Positions 1 through 11,235 of a stretch of 64,000 nucleotides of DNA are shown here, in pieces. Origin of the DNA: Taxawa tesnikishii (nom. ined.). Taxonomy: Eukaryota; Ascomycota; Dothideomycetes; Dothideales. Position numbers and translations under genes: made by a program. The stretch covers positions 744,001 through 808,000 of the forward strand of contig JAPDRO010000010.1 in the NCBI GenBank assembly GCA_030247885.1, in the 5' to 3' direction. The stretch's first letter is position 1, and each line of letters starts with the position of its first letter. The notes under the pieces were generated by a model. That model made no database searches, was not told the origin of the DNA, and saw only the letters and a list, made by a program, of their open reading frames with translations.

Positions 1-1077
1 TTCAAAGAGCTAAAGACGAGGGACATAGAGCCAACAGACCCTTTCACTTGTGCCCCGTGGACGGGAAAGCCGAAGGTGGTTATACTCGATCATCAGCAGG
101 CAAAGGAGGCCGCCCAGGTGCGGGACCCGAGGACGGTGGATTTGTACACAGACGGATCAGTCCGTAAGGGTCACGCAGGCGTAGGTATATAGTCAGCCAC
201 ATACGCCATGTCGCACACTACGGATAAGGCCGCAAGAACCAATGTCCACCTCACTAAACTAGAGGCCATTCGAATAGCAACCACCCTACTGACCGAAACC
301 CTTCTACGATGGCCAAAGGTCCGGATATTCACAGATAGTAAGGCAGCGCTTCAGAGCATAGAGCGACCGAAGAGGAACGGTAGTCAACGCATCGTTAGGG
401 AGATCACACAAAACATCGAAGGGAAGAACGTGTCCCTACACTGGATCCCAGGCCACGAAGGCATCGAAGGAAACGAGAGAGCCCACGAACTAGCCCAGAA
501 AGCCACCGAAGATGGCGCACAACCCCCAGAAGGCAGCGGTAGGAGGCCGATCTCAGTAGTGTACGTGGAAGGGAAGAAGAAAGGGTTCAAGCCTAGTGTC
601 GCTCCATTCAAAAATTCTACAACAGGCAAGTACACGCGGAAGCTGGACAAAGCACTACCGGGCAGACATACAAAGCTACTATACGACAAGCTAAGTAGAG
701 TCGAGGCTGCGATCCTGTCACAGCTACGCACAGGAAGATCACGGCTCAACAGCTATCTCTCGAAGATAGGAGTAGCGGAGTTGGACGAGTGCGAATGCGG
801 AGCGATGGAGTCAATCCCTCACTATCTGTACGTATGCCCAAGGTGGAAACAACAACGGAGGAGCATGAGAGAGAAGCACGGTGATAGGTATGGGGATTTA
901 TCCTTCGCCCTAGGGGGATACTCAACCTTCACGCAGAAGGGGAAAAGGGTGGATGGAGACATCAAGCAGTGGATGCCGGACCTTGAAGCAGTCAAAGCGA
1001 CAATCGCCTTCGCAAGAGCCAAGAGAAGACTCGACTACGTGCCCCCGGAGATAGGCACATCTCAGCCCTCGCAGTAA
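1..1077 (+). mobile_element. LINE (Tad-like) ORF2 tail: RNase H domain, broken
   Basis: Frame 1 encodes the C-terminal part of a non-LTR retrotransposon polyprotein. RNase H motifs are visible: YTDGS near base 140, KLEAI near 260, FTDSKAAL near 330 and HWIPGHEGIEGNERAHELA near 440-500. A Cys-rich stretch (CECG, then H and C near 800-850) follows, as in the tail of fungal LINE ORF2 proteins. The frame has one TAG at 190-192, inside the first beta-strand region (GVGI-stop-SA). The last acidic RNase H residue, usually Asp in a GNExAD motif, is His here. The element enters from the left edge, so the reverse transcriptase lies outside the window. The product end is the TAA at 1075-1077. Both changes argue for a dead copy. 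Confidence 0.8.
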
Positions 1078-1462
1078 AGCTGCGAGAAGCCTAACAAATC
1101 TTATTCAGTATACGCAGCACCATCGGCACATCAACTCACGAAGAAACGGCAGAACCAACCAGCAGCCTCCGGCGAGTGCTCGGCCCCCTTAGGAAGACCA
1201 CCACGCGAAGAATCGCCTCCGCGGAGGAGGCTCTCATACTAACCAGACAGGTCAACTGCCCTTTCCTCCTTTCCTTTCCTTTGTTGCGGATGGTAGCTTT
1301 ACGTCAGGTGTTTCCCGGCGTTGCTTAGTTGTCAGTTGTTTGTGGCTTCATGGGTACGCGTATCTTGTCACTGGCGCGGAGATTCGGTTAGCGATTAGTA
1401 ACAGCTCCTACCCTCTTCAGGGCCCATAGCTTCAAGAACCAACCAACCAACCAACCATTCTT
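1078..1462. other. LINE 3' flank, T/C-rich tract and (CCAA)n
   Basis: No gene is seen. A short pyrimidine-rich run lies near 1260-1283 and a (CCAA)n microsatellite near 1437-1456. About 45 bp just before the microsatellite resemble 23,480-23,530, suggesting a small shared repeat. Confidence 0.4.
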
Positions 1463-3552
1463 CTCAACACCACGGCACAACAACGATGACAGGCATTAAT
1501 GAAGCGCGTGCAGAGGTTGAAAACATACCTTCTGAAGATAAGATCCCGTAGCAGAGAATAGCTGACAAGCATGGTGTTGTTCGCTCAATTTTGACGCGCA
1601 ATGTGACGGGCGAGACGCGTCCGCAAGAAGACTGGACTATTGCATAGCGCAAACTCAACCCCAAACAAGAGGAGGAGCTTGTGAAGTACATAGCAAGTCT
1701 TACGGGACGCCACCTGCCTCCTACAAGGCAAATGATCGCGAACTTCGCCTCTGAGATCGCTCAGAACACTATCTCCAACAGCTGGGTTACGCGCTTTCTC
1801 GAGCGTCAATGCGACCGACTCATCTCCGAATGGACTGACCCCATGACTGCAGAACGTCACGAAGCTGAGTCTTACGCCAAGTACAAGGAGTACTTTGACA
1901 TCATAACTCGGAAGATCGCTCAGTATGAGATAGAGGAGGAGAAGACATACAACATGGATGAGAAGGGCTTCATGATTGGGGTCATTGGCAAGCAAAAGAG
2001 AGTGTTTGCAAAGAGTGTTTGCAAAGAGTGCTTGCAAAGAGTGCTTTTGAGCGGAAACAGAGTAAGCAGTCACTCCACGATGGCAATCGAGAGTGGGTAA
2101 CCATGTTAGCGTGTGTTTATGCCGATGGGACGGTCTTGCCGCCAGGCCTCATCTTTGCGGCAGAATCGAAGGACATACAGTCAACCTGGATCGCTGATGT
2201 TGACGTGAAGAAGCACAAAGTTCACTGCGCAGTGACTGCCTCGGGTTAGTCAACAGATGATAGTGGACTTAGATGGCTTAAGCAGGTATTTCCGCGCTAC
2301 ATCAAGAAGAAAGCTCGAAGAAGGCAGCGTCTCCTCATCATGGATGGCCACGGCTCGCATATAACGATGAAGTTTATCAGTTGTTGCGATGAACACAAGA
2401 TTCAGTTGTGCATCTATCCACCGCACAGCACCCAGACGCTGCAGCCGCTTGACGTGGTCATGTCTAAGCCGATGTCAACAAACTACTCACGAGAGCTTAC
2501 TCAACACCTTCACAACGCTCAAGGCCTGCTCCCTGTCAAGAAAGGTGACTTTTTCGCCTCTTCTGGGCTGCGTGGGTACGCACCTTTGTCGAAAAGACTA
2601 TACTCAAGTCCTTCGAAGCCACAGGCATCGTGCCGCTCGACCCCGACAAATCCTTGATAGATTCACCCTCGATGAGCCAAACACACCCTCCGGCAGCTCT
2701 GTCACTTCATGTATCAGCGGAGACGATTGGCGTCATACTGACAGGAATCTCCGCCGTTGTGTGAAGGATCCAAACAGCAAGGACGCGCGCGCTGTAAGGC
2801 GAACTTTTCACCACCTTCCAGTGGATAATCAGCTACTCAGGATGGAGAATGAGGGGCTTCGAGAGGCTCTCAAGGTCAAGAAGAAGCAGGGCAAGAAAGG
2901 CAAAGCTCTGCCTTTGATTCAGCGGAAGGAGACTCGCGCTGGGACTCAGTGGTGGTCTCCGAGTAAGGTGTCAGAGGCTCGCTGGCGCGATAAGGTATTT
3001 ACAAGAGAAGCAGAGGCAGAGAAACTCAAGAAAGTGGACGCCAAGAAGCTCAGAGAGCCCAACAAGCTACTCAAGGATAAGCTTGACTAGGAGAAGCGTG
3101 AGAAGCGTGCAAGGGAGAAGGAAGAGCGAGACAAGGCAAGGGCCAAGGAGCGCGAAGAGATAGAGGCGCGCAAAGCTGAACGACAGCGCCAAAAGGAGGA
3201 GAAAGACCGCGAGAAAGCTCTACAATTGCCCCAAAGTAGTAAGCGTAAGGCTTCAAAGCCTCTAGCAAGGCCTAAGAAGAAGCAGCGTTGTGGTGCGGCT
3301 GCGCGTCGTGGTCGTCCTGCTGCAGAGCCCGTTTTGGAAGCCCCAACCCGCACCACTCGCAGCGGCCGCACCTCCACTCTGCCAGCACGTTTTGTATGAG
3401 AGAATATCGTCGCATAGGTCTATAGAACACTCCACCAAGATATCTCGTGGTAATCGCTTATGTGTGTGGTTCTACAGCCTCATTTTTGCGCGGTATTGAT
3501 ATTGGTGATCGCGCGCATCCGGCGATTGCGCGCATCCGGTGCACGGACACGG
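1463..3552 (+). mobile_element. Pogo-type DNA transposon, family D copy 1, decayed
   Basis: This is a Tc1-mariner superfamily (pogo/Fot1) element with an N-terminal HTH region and a DDE_1 catalytic core. Motifs read are YNMDEKGF (about 1,950), LLIMDGHGSH (about 2,335) and HSTQTLQPLDV (about 2,430), giving the three catalytic Asp. A Lys/Glu/Arg-rich coiled-coil tail runs to about 3,400. Translated, it is roughly half identical to copy 2 at 52.2-54.3 kb. The right terminal repeat ends ...GCACGGACACGG at 3552 and is followed by TA; no matching left terminus is seen. In-frame TAG codons lie at 1549, 1645, 2247 (Trp in copy 2) and 3088 (Gln in copy 2). There are also frame changes near 2,000, 2,555 and 2,650. 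It cannot encode a whole transposase in one frame. Confidence 0.85.
1999..2046 (+). repeat. 13-bp minisatellite inside transposase
   Basis: About 3.6 tandem units of a 13-bp motif, AGAGTGTTTGCAA, with a T-to-C change in later units. The expansion lies just after the first catalytic Asp region of pogo-D copy 1 and coincides with a change of reading frame. It looks like replication slippage in an already idle gene. Confidence 0.8.
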
Positions 3553-3554
3553 TA

Positions 3555-3710
3555 GTAGCTATGCGCGCAATGTATTCAGAACGTGAAGGGTCGCACACTG
3601 CGAAACTGGACTAGATGGTTCCCACAACGATAGAGGCAACAATCGTAGATATATCTTTCATAGATGTTTGGGATAATGCGCGATTCTTCACCACTCACAA
3701 TGCCGCCTCA
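3555..3710 (+). repeat. R1 dispersed repeat, 3' part only
   Basis: These about 155 bp match the last part of the R1 repeats at 26.7-27.9 kb and 57.0-58.0 kb, from GTAGCTATGCG to the shared CACTCACA near 3,702. The match begins exactly at the TA that follows the right end of pogo-D copy 1. No coding potential is seen. Confidence 0.7.
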
Positions 3711-3929
3711 GACCAAGGGGTCTTGCACCGCAGGATGATCATGTGCTTGAAGCGGGAAATAAGAATCTAAACACTAGGCTTGGCGCAGCCCGCTCTCCGG
3801 TTCTGCTTATGTCAGTGAACGTGCCTAAGCTGATCTTCACGTTGCTACCGCATCGCCGTAATCGCAACACTAGGAAGTGAGCACTAGAAGTCAGGCGGGA
3901 CACACCAAATGAAGGAGCGATCTACCTGC

Positions 3930-4329
3930 GGTCCGTCGGTACGGGCAAGACCATGGCTTCTTTCTTCAGCCTTCCTTCGGAGTTGACTGCCAATGTGGTA
4001 TCCAGGCTCGACAAGACGAGCCAGAAAAACTTCCGCCGTATGTCCCAAGCATTTCTACGATATTCACACGTCTTGTCTCCAGAGCGGTGCTATTCGATCT
4101 CCACCGCGGCGGCACCGACAGCCTCGTAGCCATCTCCCGCTATAAAGAACTCGTCCAGCACGTACGCACCATAACATTGAAGCGGAGGAAGGGCTTGAAA
4201 GACTTCGGTCACTTCGAAGACCGGCGGAGCGTGCCCTTGTACGGACAGGAGCCTTTGTGGCCGGGGCGGGACGCTGGATGCACGGAACTTGATGCGGGAT
4301 CGACGCCTGAGGGGGTTGGGACGCTTTGA
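3930..4329 (+). pseudogene. F-box protein remnant
   Basis: One frame around 3,960-4,065 reads a typical fungal F-box: SLPSELTANVVSRLDKTS, then FRRMSQAF. A second frame continues it from about 4,066 as TRLVSRAVLFDLHRGG and then SRYKELVQHVRTITL, the usual region after an F-box in fungal F-box proteins. The two frames join near 4,062-4,070, so a small indel has broken the gene. No start codon or downstream repeats are recognised, so this is a fragment. In the family, F-box proteins are substrate adaptors of SCF ubiquitin ligases. Confidence 0.55.
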
Positions 4330-4433
4330 CAGAAGATGCGCATCTACGGCTGTACGAAAACTAAGTCGAAGCCGGTGAGCTCGTTAACCCACAGACGGCT
4401 CAAAACGAGCCGTCACTGGGAATTTTACTCGAC

Positions 4434-5366
4434 TTCGCTGAGGCGGTCGGTAGGTTATCCCATCTCACATGATATGTAGAGCTGCGTTAATCTCTGAAGC
4501 CAGCGCGCTTTAGTAGCGCAAACACGCCAACATCAAGCGGCTGGATTATGTGCGGACAACGAGGTGGTAGGACGAGCAAGCCGATTGTGTTCTGCATGCA
4601 GAATGCGATCACTTTCGCTGTCATATGGCTACTATGGCCGTCCATGATCGGTAGTCGCCGTGCTGTAGGGTCCTCCGGCCGTGTCGAAGGCCCGAAAATA
4701 GTGGTCAGCCACTCGTAGCCGTAACTATCGGACGTCCAGCCGCTGCTGCTAGTCGAGAACCTCCAGTCCGGAGGCGTGTGCGCAGGTATCCACGCGGTGT
4801 TAGTGGGTTTGGCCTTGAAGATGATCAAGGGAGGCACAGCTTCCCCGGCAGCGCTCATATACTCAATCGCCGTTATTCACTCCTCTTGGCTTCCGATCTG
4901 CTTCCAGTTAGACGCCTCGCGTATGTTGACGAGAGCTCTCGATGACTGACTCGCTCCTACTGCGAAACCGGACTCATCCATGTTGTAGACGCGTTCTGGA
5001 GGATAGTTGTGTTGCAGGAAAAGCTCCGTCTCCGCATCAGTCCACCTCTCTACGGCCTCATGACTTGTTGCGTTGAAGCTAGCGCCATCGATCTGATGAG
5101 TCCAGATGCTTGCGATCTCAGGACGGCAAGTCATAGCGCTGTCCAGCCAGTTCCGACAGATCGGTCACAGAGGTGGTGATGGTCTCCTCGATAGCTACAC
5201 ATGTCCGGATCGGATTTCCTCAGCCACTTGCAACAACAATGCAGGCGAAGTAGTGAAACCAGCAGTGTAAGATGCGTTGTTCATCGGACAAAAGTTCCTT
5301 CCTCCGGGTTCGAGAATGTTTGACCTGGTACATGCGCTATAGGGCACGATGTTCGTCCGGCTTTAC
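4434..5366 (-). mobile_element. Pogo-B transposon fragment, inverted
   Basis: This is a minus-strand homologue of the intact pogo-B transposase at 44.8-46.6 kb. It covers the HTH region (decayed, 5,150-5,366), YNMDESGFAVGASQSS near 4,980, PIMDGHSSHMTAK near 4,640 and HIIQPLDVGVFALLKRA near 4,520. A TGA at 4877-4879 replaces a Trp of the intact copy. The C-terminal third and both terminal repeats are missing. Confidence 0.85.
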
Positions 5367-6319
5367 GGTTGCGTAGAGCATGCACAAGGAACATGCTATG
5401 CGCGGTCAGTCTCTCGGGGCGTTGCGTAGTTGTTCTCTTAAAGCAGCCATGACCCTCTCGATGGCAATTCCAACCCGCCTATAGAAGATATGGCCGTGAG
5501 AAGTCTTCATTTGGAGAGGTCCATTCAAACGTTCTTGCTAGCCGCGCGCAGGATGATGAAGAGCAGATTGACGTCCATAAAGGCGTTGCGTTCTGGAAAT
5601 GATGCGGAACATGTGTCGCATGCCGCGTCAATCCGTAGACAAGAAATGCAGGCGGGTCTGCTCCTTTGTTTCGTTCGTCTCTATCTGATATCTTAATCAG
5701 TCGAGGCCACATGCGTTTTAAGAAGATATTGTGACATCAGAACAAAGCGTTGACTATCGATCAATGATCTGACGCGTTGTTTTTTGGCATACAGATCGCT
5801 TGGCAGCCTGCGGAGCTTTTCCGCACCCAGCTATGTGGATTGTTTACGCGACAACGTGTACTTTGGAAATCCCTTCCAGTTGGAGCACGTTGCAAGGTTA
5901 TCTGTCACAACAGCATTGGCCAAAAGTAGCTTGTTCAAGCTAGGAAGCAAACGGGAAGCTAAGCGTTCGGGGCCAGCTAACATTGAGCAGATGAGATTGT
6001 GCATCAAGACAGCGACTCGAATCTTCCATCGCCTAGCCGGTCAAGGGAATAGAATCTTCTAGATACCGGCTCGCCAAGCGCCCGCATACATTCCGTATCG
6101 TGGTCCCTATCTCCTCGTTTCCACCCTCACCTGTTTCGTACCTCTACCTTTCCGCCACGCTCTAATTGTCTCAGCTCAGTTCTCCAATACCGAAGCATCA
6201 CCTCCACGACAGTGCTCACGCGGTGTCCGCTCTGAATCTCAAGACATCCGAAGGAGAGAAAGATGCCACGATCTGTGAAAGGGCAGGCTAGTCCTGCTGC
6301 CTAAGCTTTCAAACGTTTC
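5367..6319. other. No recognisable gene
   Basis: Short open frames occur on both strands (for example 5,784-6,062 plus). None shows a family motif or an intact gene structure. A C/T-rich tract lies at about 6,080-6,200. Confidence 0.4.
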
Positions 6320-6650
6320 TTATCTTTCTAACGCTTCTACCAGCAGATCCAGCCGCTGCTCTCCATCCTCTTCGGGCTCTCGAGGGACACAATCAAGACC
6401 TGACATGCTTTTGTAGTCCTTGATGAAGGTACCTGCTCCGGTGCGGCCAAGGTACCTTACAACAGCTTGGTAGGCTTGCCCAGAAAATCCACGCATTGGT
6501 CATCGCTCACTATCTTTGTACAACTTTTCGAAGATGTTGTATAAAATGCGGCGCATATCGAGGAGGAGTTTGGGCCTGAGGAAGATGACACCCTCGGGTT
6601 GATGTACTCCATGCAAGGTCCAAAATCTGTGGTAACTGCGGTAAGCTGGA
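6320..6650 (-). pseudogene. Unrecognised gene remnant downstream of HNH gene
   Basis: A minus-strand frame from about 6,640 to the TAA at 6320-6322 encodes a coherent segment: FWTLHGVHQPEGVIFLRPKL, later YQAVVRYLGRTGAGTFIKDY and an acidic end PREPEEDGEQRLDLLVEALE. One TGA at 6500-6502 interrupts it. I do not recognise the family. It lies behind the HNH gene in the same orientation but in another frame, so it may be a lost C-terminal extension or a separate dead gene. Confidence 0.35.
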
Positions 6651-6799
6651 CACGCCAGATGAAGTGGGTGCGCTCGATGATCGTCAGGGAGACCATGCTA
6701 CCGTGACCGAGGGATCGGGGTCCAAGCTCCGTCAGTCCACCTCGATCCGGGCTGAGAAAATCCGGTCCGGTCTCATACGGGCAGCGCTGTTGTCGGGTC

Positions 6800-8254
6800 T
6801 CAGCCTTCCTCATCTCTGTGTTCCGCACCCAGGCATTCCATGCAGAGTTGCGCTCCACCGTACTTCCGTGGCCCCTCGATACCAGCTGCATATGCTTGCT
6901 CTGCTGCCTTGTAATCACAACAATACAATTCTGGCTTAGATGGTCTTTGTGCCTTCAAGGCACGCTGACGGAGTGCAGCGAAACGCCTGCGTTCGGTAAC
7001 CTCTTCTTCGGCGTCGGAAGTCGTATACTTCACCAGCTCGTATGGCTGGGTGGGCAACGACGTGGCAGCTACGTCTACGCTGCAGAGGCTTGGGGTGGTT
7101 GCTGGCGGGCTGCCGGGGGATGTTGTGGGTTGAGCAGAATCAGCAATGCCCAAACGAGCTCTCTTCGCTGCGTTTGCGTCATATCCAGCGCTTCCACCGG
7201 TATCGTCCGCTCTCTGTCTCTTCTTTGGACTGTTGCTTCGCCCACGCGGCGAGATTCCGAGAACGCAACACAATTCATCCCGCTGGAGTTCCCTGATACC
7301 TGAAATATCTCCGGCCCCCTGTTTCAACTTGACGAGCCTCTTCTCCCCTCTGAGGAGAAAATTGCGAATGCTGGGAAATATAGCCCAGGCGAGTCGTGCA
7401 AGTAGGAAAGCGGGATGGACCGAATTCGGTATCCCGACAGTCGTGTTGTGATACTCGGGGCCCAGGTTCAAGGTGGGTGTCAGGAAGTGTGACACCCACT
7501 GATCCAGCTTGCGCGTGAAGATGAATGTGTTAGCATCGAAGGAAAGATGAATGTCCGATCTCAGAGCCAAGGCATTCGCCGTGTCGTCTACCAAGCCAGG
7601 GCCGACAAGGGACCTGCTGATATTGTACCTGTCCATCTCTTCTTGCGTAAACCATTGTACCTCGGAACGTGGACAGAGGTGGGCGCGTTCGATCCCGTCT
7701 TGATAACCGCTAAGGCGGCAGCTCCTGTCGCGATCTCTAACAGCTTGAGAGACGCTAGAAATCGAGGGGACGGGAAAGAGAGAGGCAACATTCGCAGTAA
7801 GGTCAGGATCAAAGCTCCATCCCGGCGGAGGACTGTCGTGCGGGAAGGACCAGTGCTGGAATGACGGAACAACGGGGTATCTGTAGGCTCTGAACGATCG
7901 CTGCTCCTCTGAAGTCTCGGACGGCAATGGGACGTGGAAGAAGTACTCTCTACCCCTTAGCACGCAATCCTTCCCCACCTCTACTCTATTCCCACGCCTC
8001 CCTTCCGTGAGCCATCCACCCCAGATGTTGCCAGCGATGATTCCGCAAATCAGAAGCGCTGTTCCGTGATGAATGCCGCCATTGGGCCCGTCGAACGCGG
8101 ATAGCTCAATCAGGCGTGTGGAATCGTATGCTGGATGGTGTATGCTGATGCGGTGGGACACTGAGGAGCAGACAGGATTCAGTACAAGATGGGGTATGCG
8201 GTTACGAATCTCAATCGAGCCGTGGCTGCGGTCGGCAAGAGGATCAGTTGACAT
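6800..8254 (-). CDS. HNH nuclease domain protein (HNH_2 type)
   Basis: This intact 484-aa frame starts at the ATG at 8254 and ends with TGA. The N-terminal third has the conserved fungal block seen with these proteins: HHPAY near residue 40, GGIHHGTALLICGIIAGN near 59-76, then YFFHVP and the PVVPSFQHWSFPHD region near 127-140. The HNH_2 core follows at residues 176-240: CRLSG, AHLCP (His192), WF, then NALALRSDIHLSFD with Asn227 and His236. The family is predicted to be a metal-dependent endonuclease with a beta-beta-alpha metal fold; the substrate is unknown. The C-terminal half is Ser/Pro/basic-rich (KKRQR, AAKRARLG) and may be a nuclear-localising tail. There are no stops and no need for introns, unlike most neighbours. 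Such genes are often multi-copy in dothideomycetes. Function in this strain is not known. Confidence 0.85.
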   Translation of the reverse strand: MSTDPLADRSHGSIEIRNRIPHLVLNPVCSSVSHRISIHHPAYDSTRLIELSAFDGPNGGIHHGTALLICGIIAGNIWGGWLTEGRRGNRVEVGKDCVLRGREYFFHVPLPSETSEEQRSFRAYRYPVVPSFQHWSFPHDSPPPGWSFDPDLTANVASLFPVPSISSVSQAVRDRDRSCRLSGYQDGIERAHLCPRSEVQWFTQEEMDRYNISRSLVGPGLVDDTANALALRSDIHLSFDANTFIFTRKLDQWVSHFLTPTLNLGPEYHNTTVGIPNSVHPAFLLARLAWAIFPSIRNFLLRGEKRLVKLKQGAGDISGIRELQRDELCCVLGISPRGRSNSPKKRQRADDTGGSAGYDANAAKRARLGIADSAQPTTSPGSPPATTPSLCSVDVAATSLPTQPYELVKYTTSDAEEEVTERRRFAALRQRALKAQRPSKPELYCCDYKAAEQAYAAGIEGPRKYGGAQLCMECLGAEHRDEEG

Positions 8255-8479
8255 CGAGGGTCAAGTTATTGATGGCCTTTGACGGCCGACTCCTGTATAC
8301 ACGGTGCAGTGAGGTCGGTGCGAATGAACAGCAAGAGCTGGCATTAACGAGCGGAGGGAACAATGATAGCAGTGGGATTTGGAACGGGACTCCGTTGTTG
8401 TTTTGCGACCGTACCGTTGCCGGATTGCAGATGATTGGGGGATTAGCCGGTCTATGGGTCAGATACGAAGTTTATCCGG

Positions 8480-9974
8480 CACGGGGTCTCACCGGGAACG
8501 GTTTTCACGGGGATTGAACACAACAGTCCACACATCACTCTTGATAGCTATGTAATGGCTTCCATCGACTACAAAGAGCTAGAAAACAACCATGATCAAG
8601 TTTCAGGTCCATCCGATCGCTTTAGATTGAGATATGCTACCGCCTGTGGCGCGCGAACAGCTACCACGATAGTGTCGCCATCTTCTGCCTCACCACCGTC
8701 CTTCTTACGAGGTGTTTCCCTGAAGCTACTGTGGATGCAAGAGCGCTTGACCTCTTCCTCGGACTCTGCTTCTTTTTCTGAGCTCTGTCCTTTCCCTCCT
8801 TCCCTTCCTTCATCTTGTTTGGATCTGCGAGTGAGAAGACGCCCACACCTACTGGCTTCCTCTTGTGCTTCTTTGGTCTTTCTGCAAGGGCTTTCTTGAC
8901 ATCAAGAAGATCTGCCCGCATAAGCTTGTTAGTGACCAAGAACATTTCCACCGTTGACGAGAGCTTCTGAGCCTTCCATCGCTGTGGAGAGCCTACTGAG
9001 TCTCAAATCACCGTTTTTGTAAGCTTCCGTACAGAATGAGGCGTTTGTGATGTGCTGGAAATTAGGGAACTATCGCTGGACCCTGACACTTCGGGAGTAT
9101 GCTCACCAGGCAAGCCGCTGTATACTGCGCGAGGGTTAAAGGGCACTAGTCCGCTCTTCTTCTATGCAGAGGCGATTATTGACAAGGTAAGGGCCTTGGC
9201 GCGTGCCTGCCGAAGAATAGGCCAGAAGTTGTGTTTTCCAACATCTAAAGCTCCATGCGACAGTCGTACTTCTTCGTCGACTGCATTGCTATAGTAGTGT
9301 TAGTAGGGACCGAACACACCAACATCCAGTGGCTGCAGATGGTGGGTAGAGTGGCTTGGCATGCAGAAAGGGACGATCCGATTGCTTAGGCAGAAGCTGA
9401 AGAAGTCGTACGTCGTGTGAGTAGAATGACCGTCGATTAGAAGTAGTCGATACCCGCCCTGTGCAGTATGCTTAGTTTGGGGGTCGAAGTCCTAGCGCAG
9501 CCACTGTAGCGCGATGTTGGAGTTGGTCCATCCGCTGTCAGACACGGCAAAGAAGACTTCGTCATCCTTAACGCCGTCATACCAGCTCTGCTGGTGTTGC
9601 TTTCCCTTGTAGATCACTAAGGGAGCGATGGCATTCCCTGCTGCAGACACGCACTCGACCACGGTTACTGCTTCGCGGTTCCCGTCTGCTTGAAGTTGGC
9701 CTGCCGTTGACTCTTCGCTTGCTGCTAGCTTCTTACCTTGAGTAAGATGCTTCGCGCCAAAGTCCTTATGATAGACGACCTTGCAACGTGCGCCTACGCC
9801 GAGGAGTATGCCTTTTCGTCCATGTTGTACATATTTTCCGGCAGAACGTAGTAGTCCTAAACAGTAGTGCGAAACTGGCCGCTTTGTCAAACTGGGCTAG
9901 TTGTAGGGCCTTCTAACACCGACCTTGTCAAAGAAGCCGTTTCCCGTGAAAACCGTTTCCCAGTGAGACCCCTG
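8480..9974 (-). mobile_element. Pogo-C transposon, decayed, with terminal repeats
   Basis: Inverted termini are visible. The left end reads ACGGGGTCTCACCGGG near 8481, and the right end ends CCCAGTGAGACCCCTG at 9974, followed by TA. On the minus strand the transposase reads MYNMDEK near 9,815, LLLIDGHSTH near 9,435 and STHHLQPLDVGVFGP near 9,330. After that come HNFWPILRQARAKAL near 9,210 and SGLVPFNPRAV near 9,140, and a basic tail to about 8,661. TAG codons lie at 9492 and 9162 (the latter where Trp-Lys-Lys is expected), a TGA at 9003, and frames change near 9,800. It is a family distinct from pogo-A, B, D and E. Confidence 0.75.
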
Positions 9975-10392
9975 TATTCTTCAAAGGACTCTACGAGTGC
10001 TCGAGGAGCTGAGGGTTGCGCCCTTGCCCATGGCTAAGGACCTGTTGTTCCGCCTCAGGTCCTGTCGTAGCGTTCAAGCTTCTCGAGGCTGAGGGGAACC
10101 ATCTTGTCATTCCTAAGCGTTACAAGGAGGAAGAAGAACGTGTCAACATCAATTCGACGCTGCCCGGCGCTCCGGCGTGCGTATTGGTGTTGATGAGGCT
10201 GGGAGAGATCCTGGTGTTGCAACCGAAAATCCACAAGTACCACGACTCGACACGCATATCGACCGCCGGGACAGTGGAGTGGAACATGTTCCGGGAAACA
10301 GACCGTTCGCTGTCCAGAACGACATGCAGTGCTCTACGAGTGGTCTTTCCATGCCGGTCTCAACAGTGTGGCGCCTGCTGATTCGTTCTTCT
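9975..10392. other. No recognisable gene
   Basis: Open frames here overlap on several strands without motifs. A TCTAG at 10388-10392, preceded by a possible branch site, could be a 3' splice site for the frame that follows. Confidence 0.3.
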
Positions 10393-11235
10393 AGATGGCG
10401 GAAAGAGGACTAAACTAGATACGGAGAACCGGTCTACGAGGATCAAGAGCCAGGGCTACAGTGACAGAGCGAGCTCTCAGCACCAAGAGCCTCGTTGGAG
10501 CTACGGCCGTGCGGATGGCGAGCAGAGCCTGTCGACCAGTCCTGCCGGCCAACATCAGCTTCTGCCAAATGCGTCGGATCCGGCTTCCCCAAGAAATTCC
10601 GGGTCTCAAACGCTGTCGCCTCCGAACCGCGAGGAGTCTACAAGCCCCAGTTCGCCCATTATTGCGCCTTTTAGACCGTATTTGCATCCGGTGGACCATG
10701 AGCCATACGGATGGGGTTCGGATAGAACAGCGGACAAGCGCCCGCAACCCCACTGTCTGCAGGGTTCTCGGTATCTGCCGACCTCTGATTATAAAGGACC
10801 GGCCTCGCCCAGCCTAACGGGCCCTCGACCAGGCGGTCTTCATCCTGCGTCACGGAGGACTACAACAACCTCAACAGGCTCTGTGCCATCTCTTGCGCGC
10901 GATGATACAGTGAAGTCAGAGGTTTCAGCTGACGGGCAATCTACCGGAAGCGGAATAACTTCAGCTTATTCACTCCCTCCCATAGAGATGGTGAAAGGCT
11001 CTATTGGGAGAAGTTGCCATCGTTATCTTCACCTGGCGGACTATCATTGACTTATGATACATTGTCCGGTCCGCCCAACACTAGCTTCAACCCGGTCTAC
11101 CTTCCGCAGCCGCCATCTTCTTCCTACCGACAAGACTCGCGCGTCAGAACATCCTTGGCAATGCTTTTGCATGCCGGTGAGCACGTTGCGCACGAGCCTG
11201 GCCACCACCAACCGCCGGCAACCAGGCCGGTATGA
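10393..11235 (+). pseudogene. Ser/Pro-rich protein exon, broken, unrecognised
   Basis: A long plus frame without a near ATG runs from about 10,393 to 11,050. It encodes a low-complexity Ser/Pro/Gly-rich segment (SPPNREESTSPSSP, PFRPYLHPVDHEPYG, SVPSLARDDTVKSEV, AYSLPPIEMV). The next frame, from about 11,014, continues in the same style (LPSLSSPGGLSLTYD, then VYLPQPPSSSYRQDS). This implies a one-base shift near 11,013. The composition suits the disordered part of a fungal transcription factor, but no DNA-binding domain is visible. A possible 3' splice site at 10,392 would explain the missing start. Confidence 0.4.

Noticed and set aside
6818-7864. Plus-strand open frames over the HNH gene
   Set aside because: Shadow frames of the intact minus-strand gene, without domain signatures.
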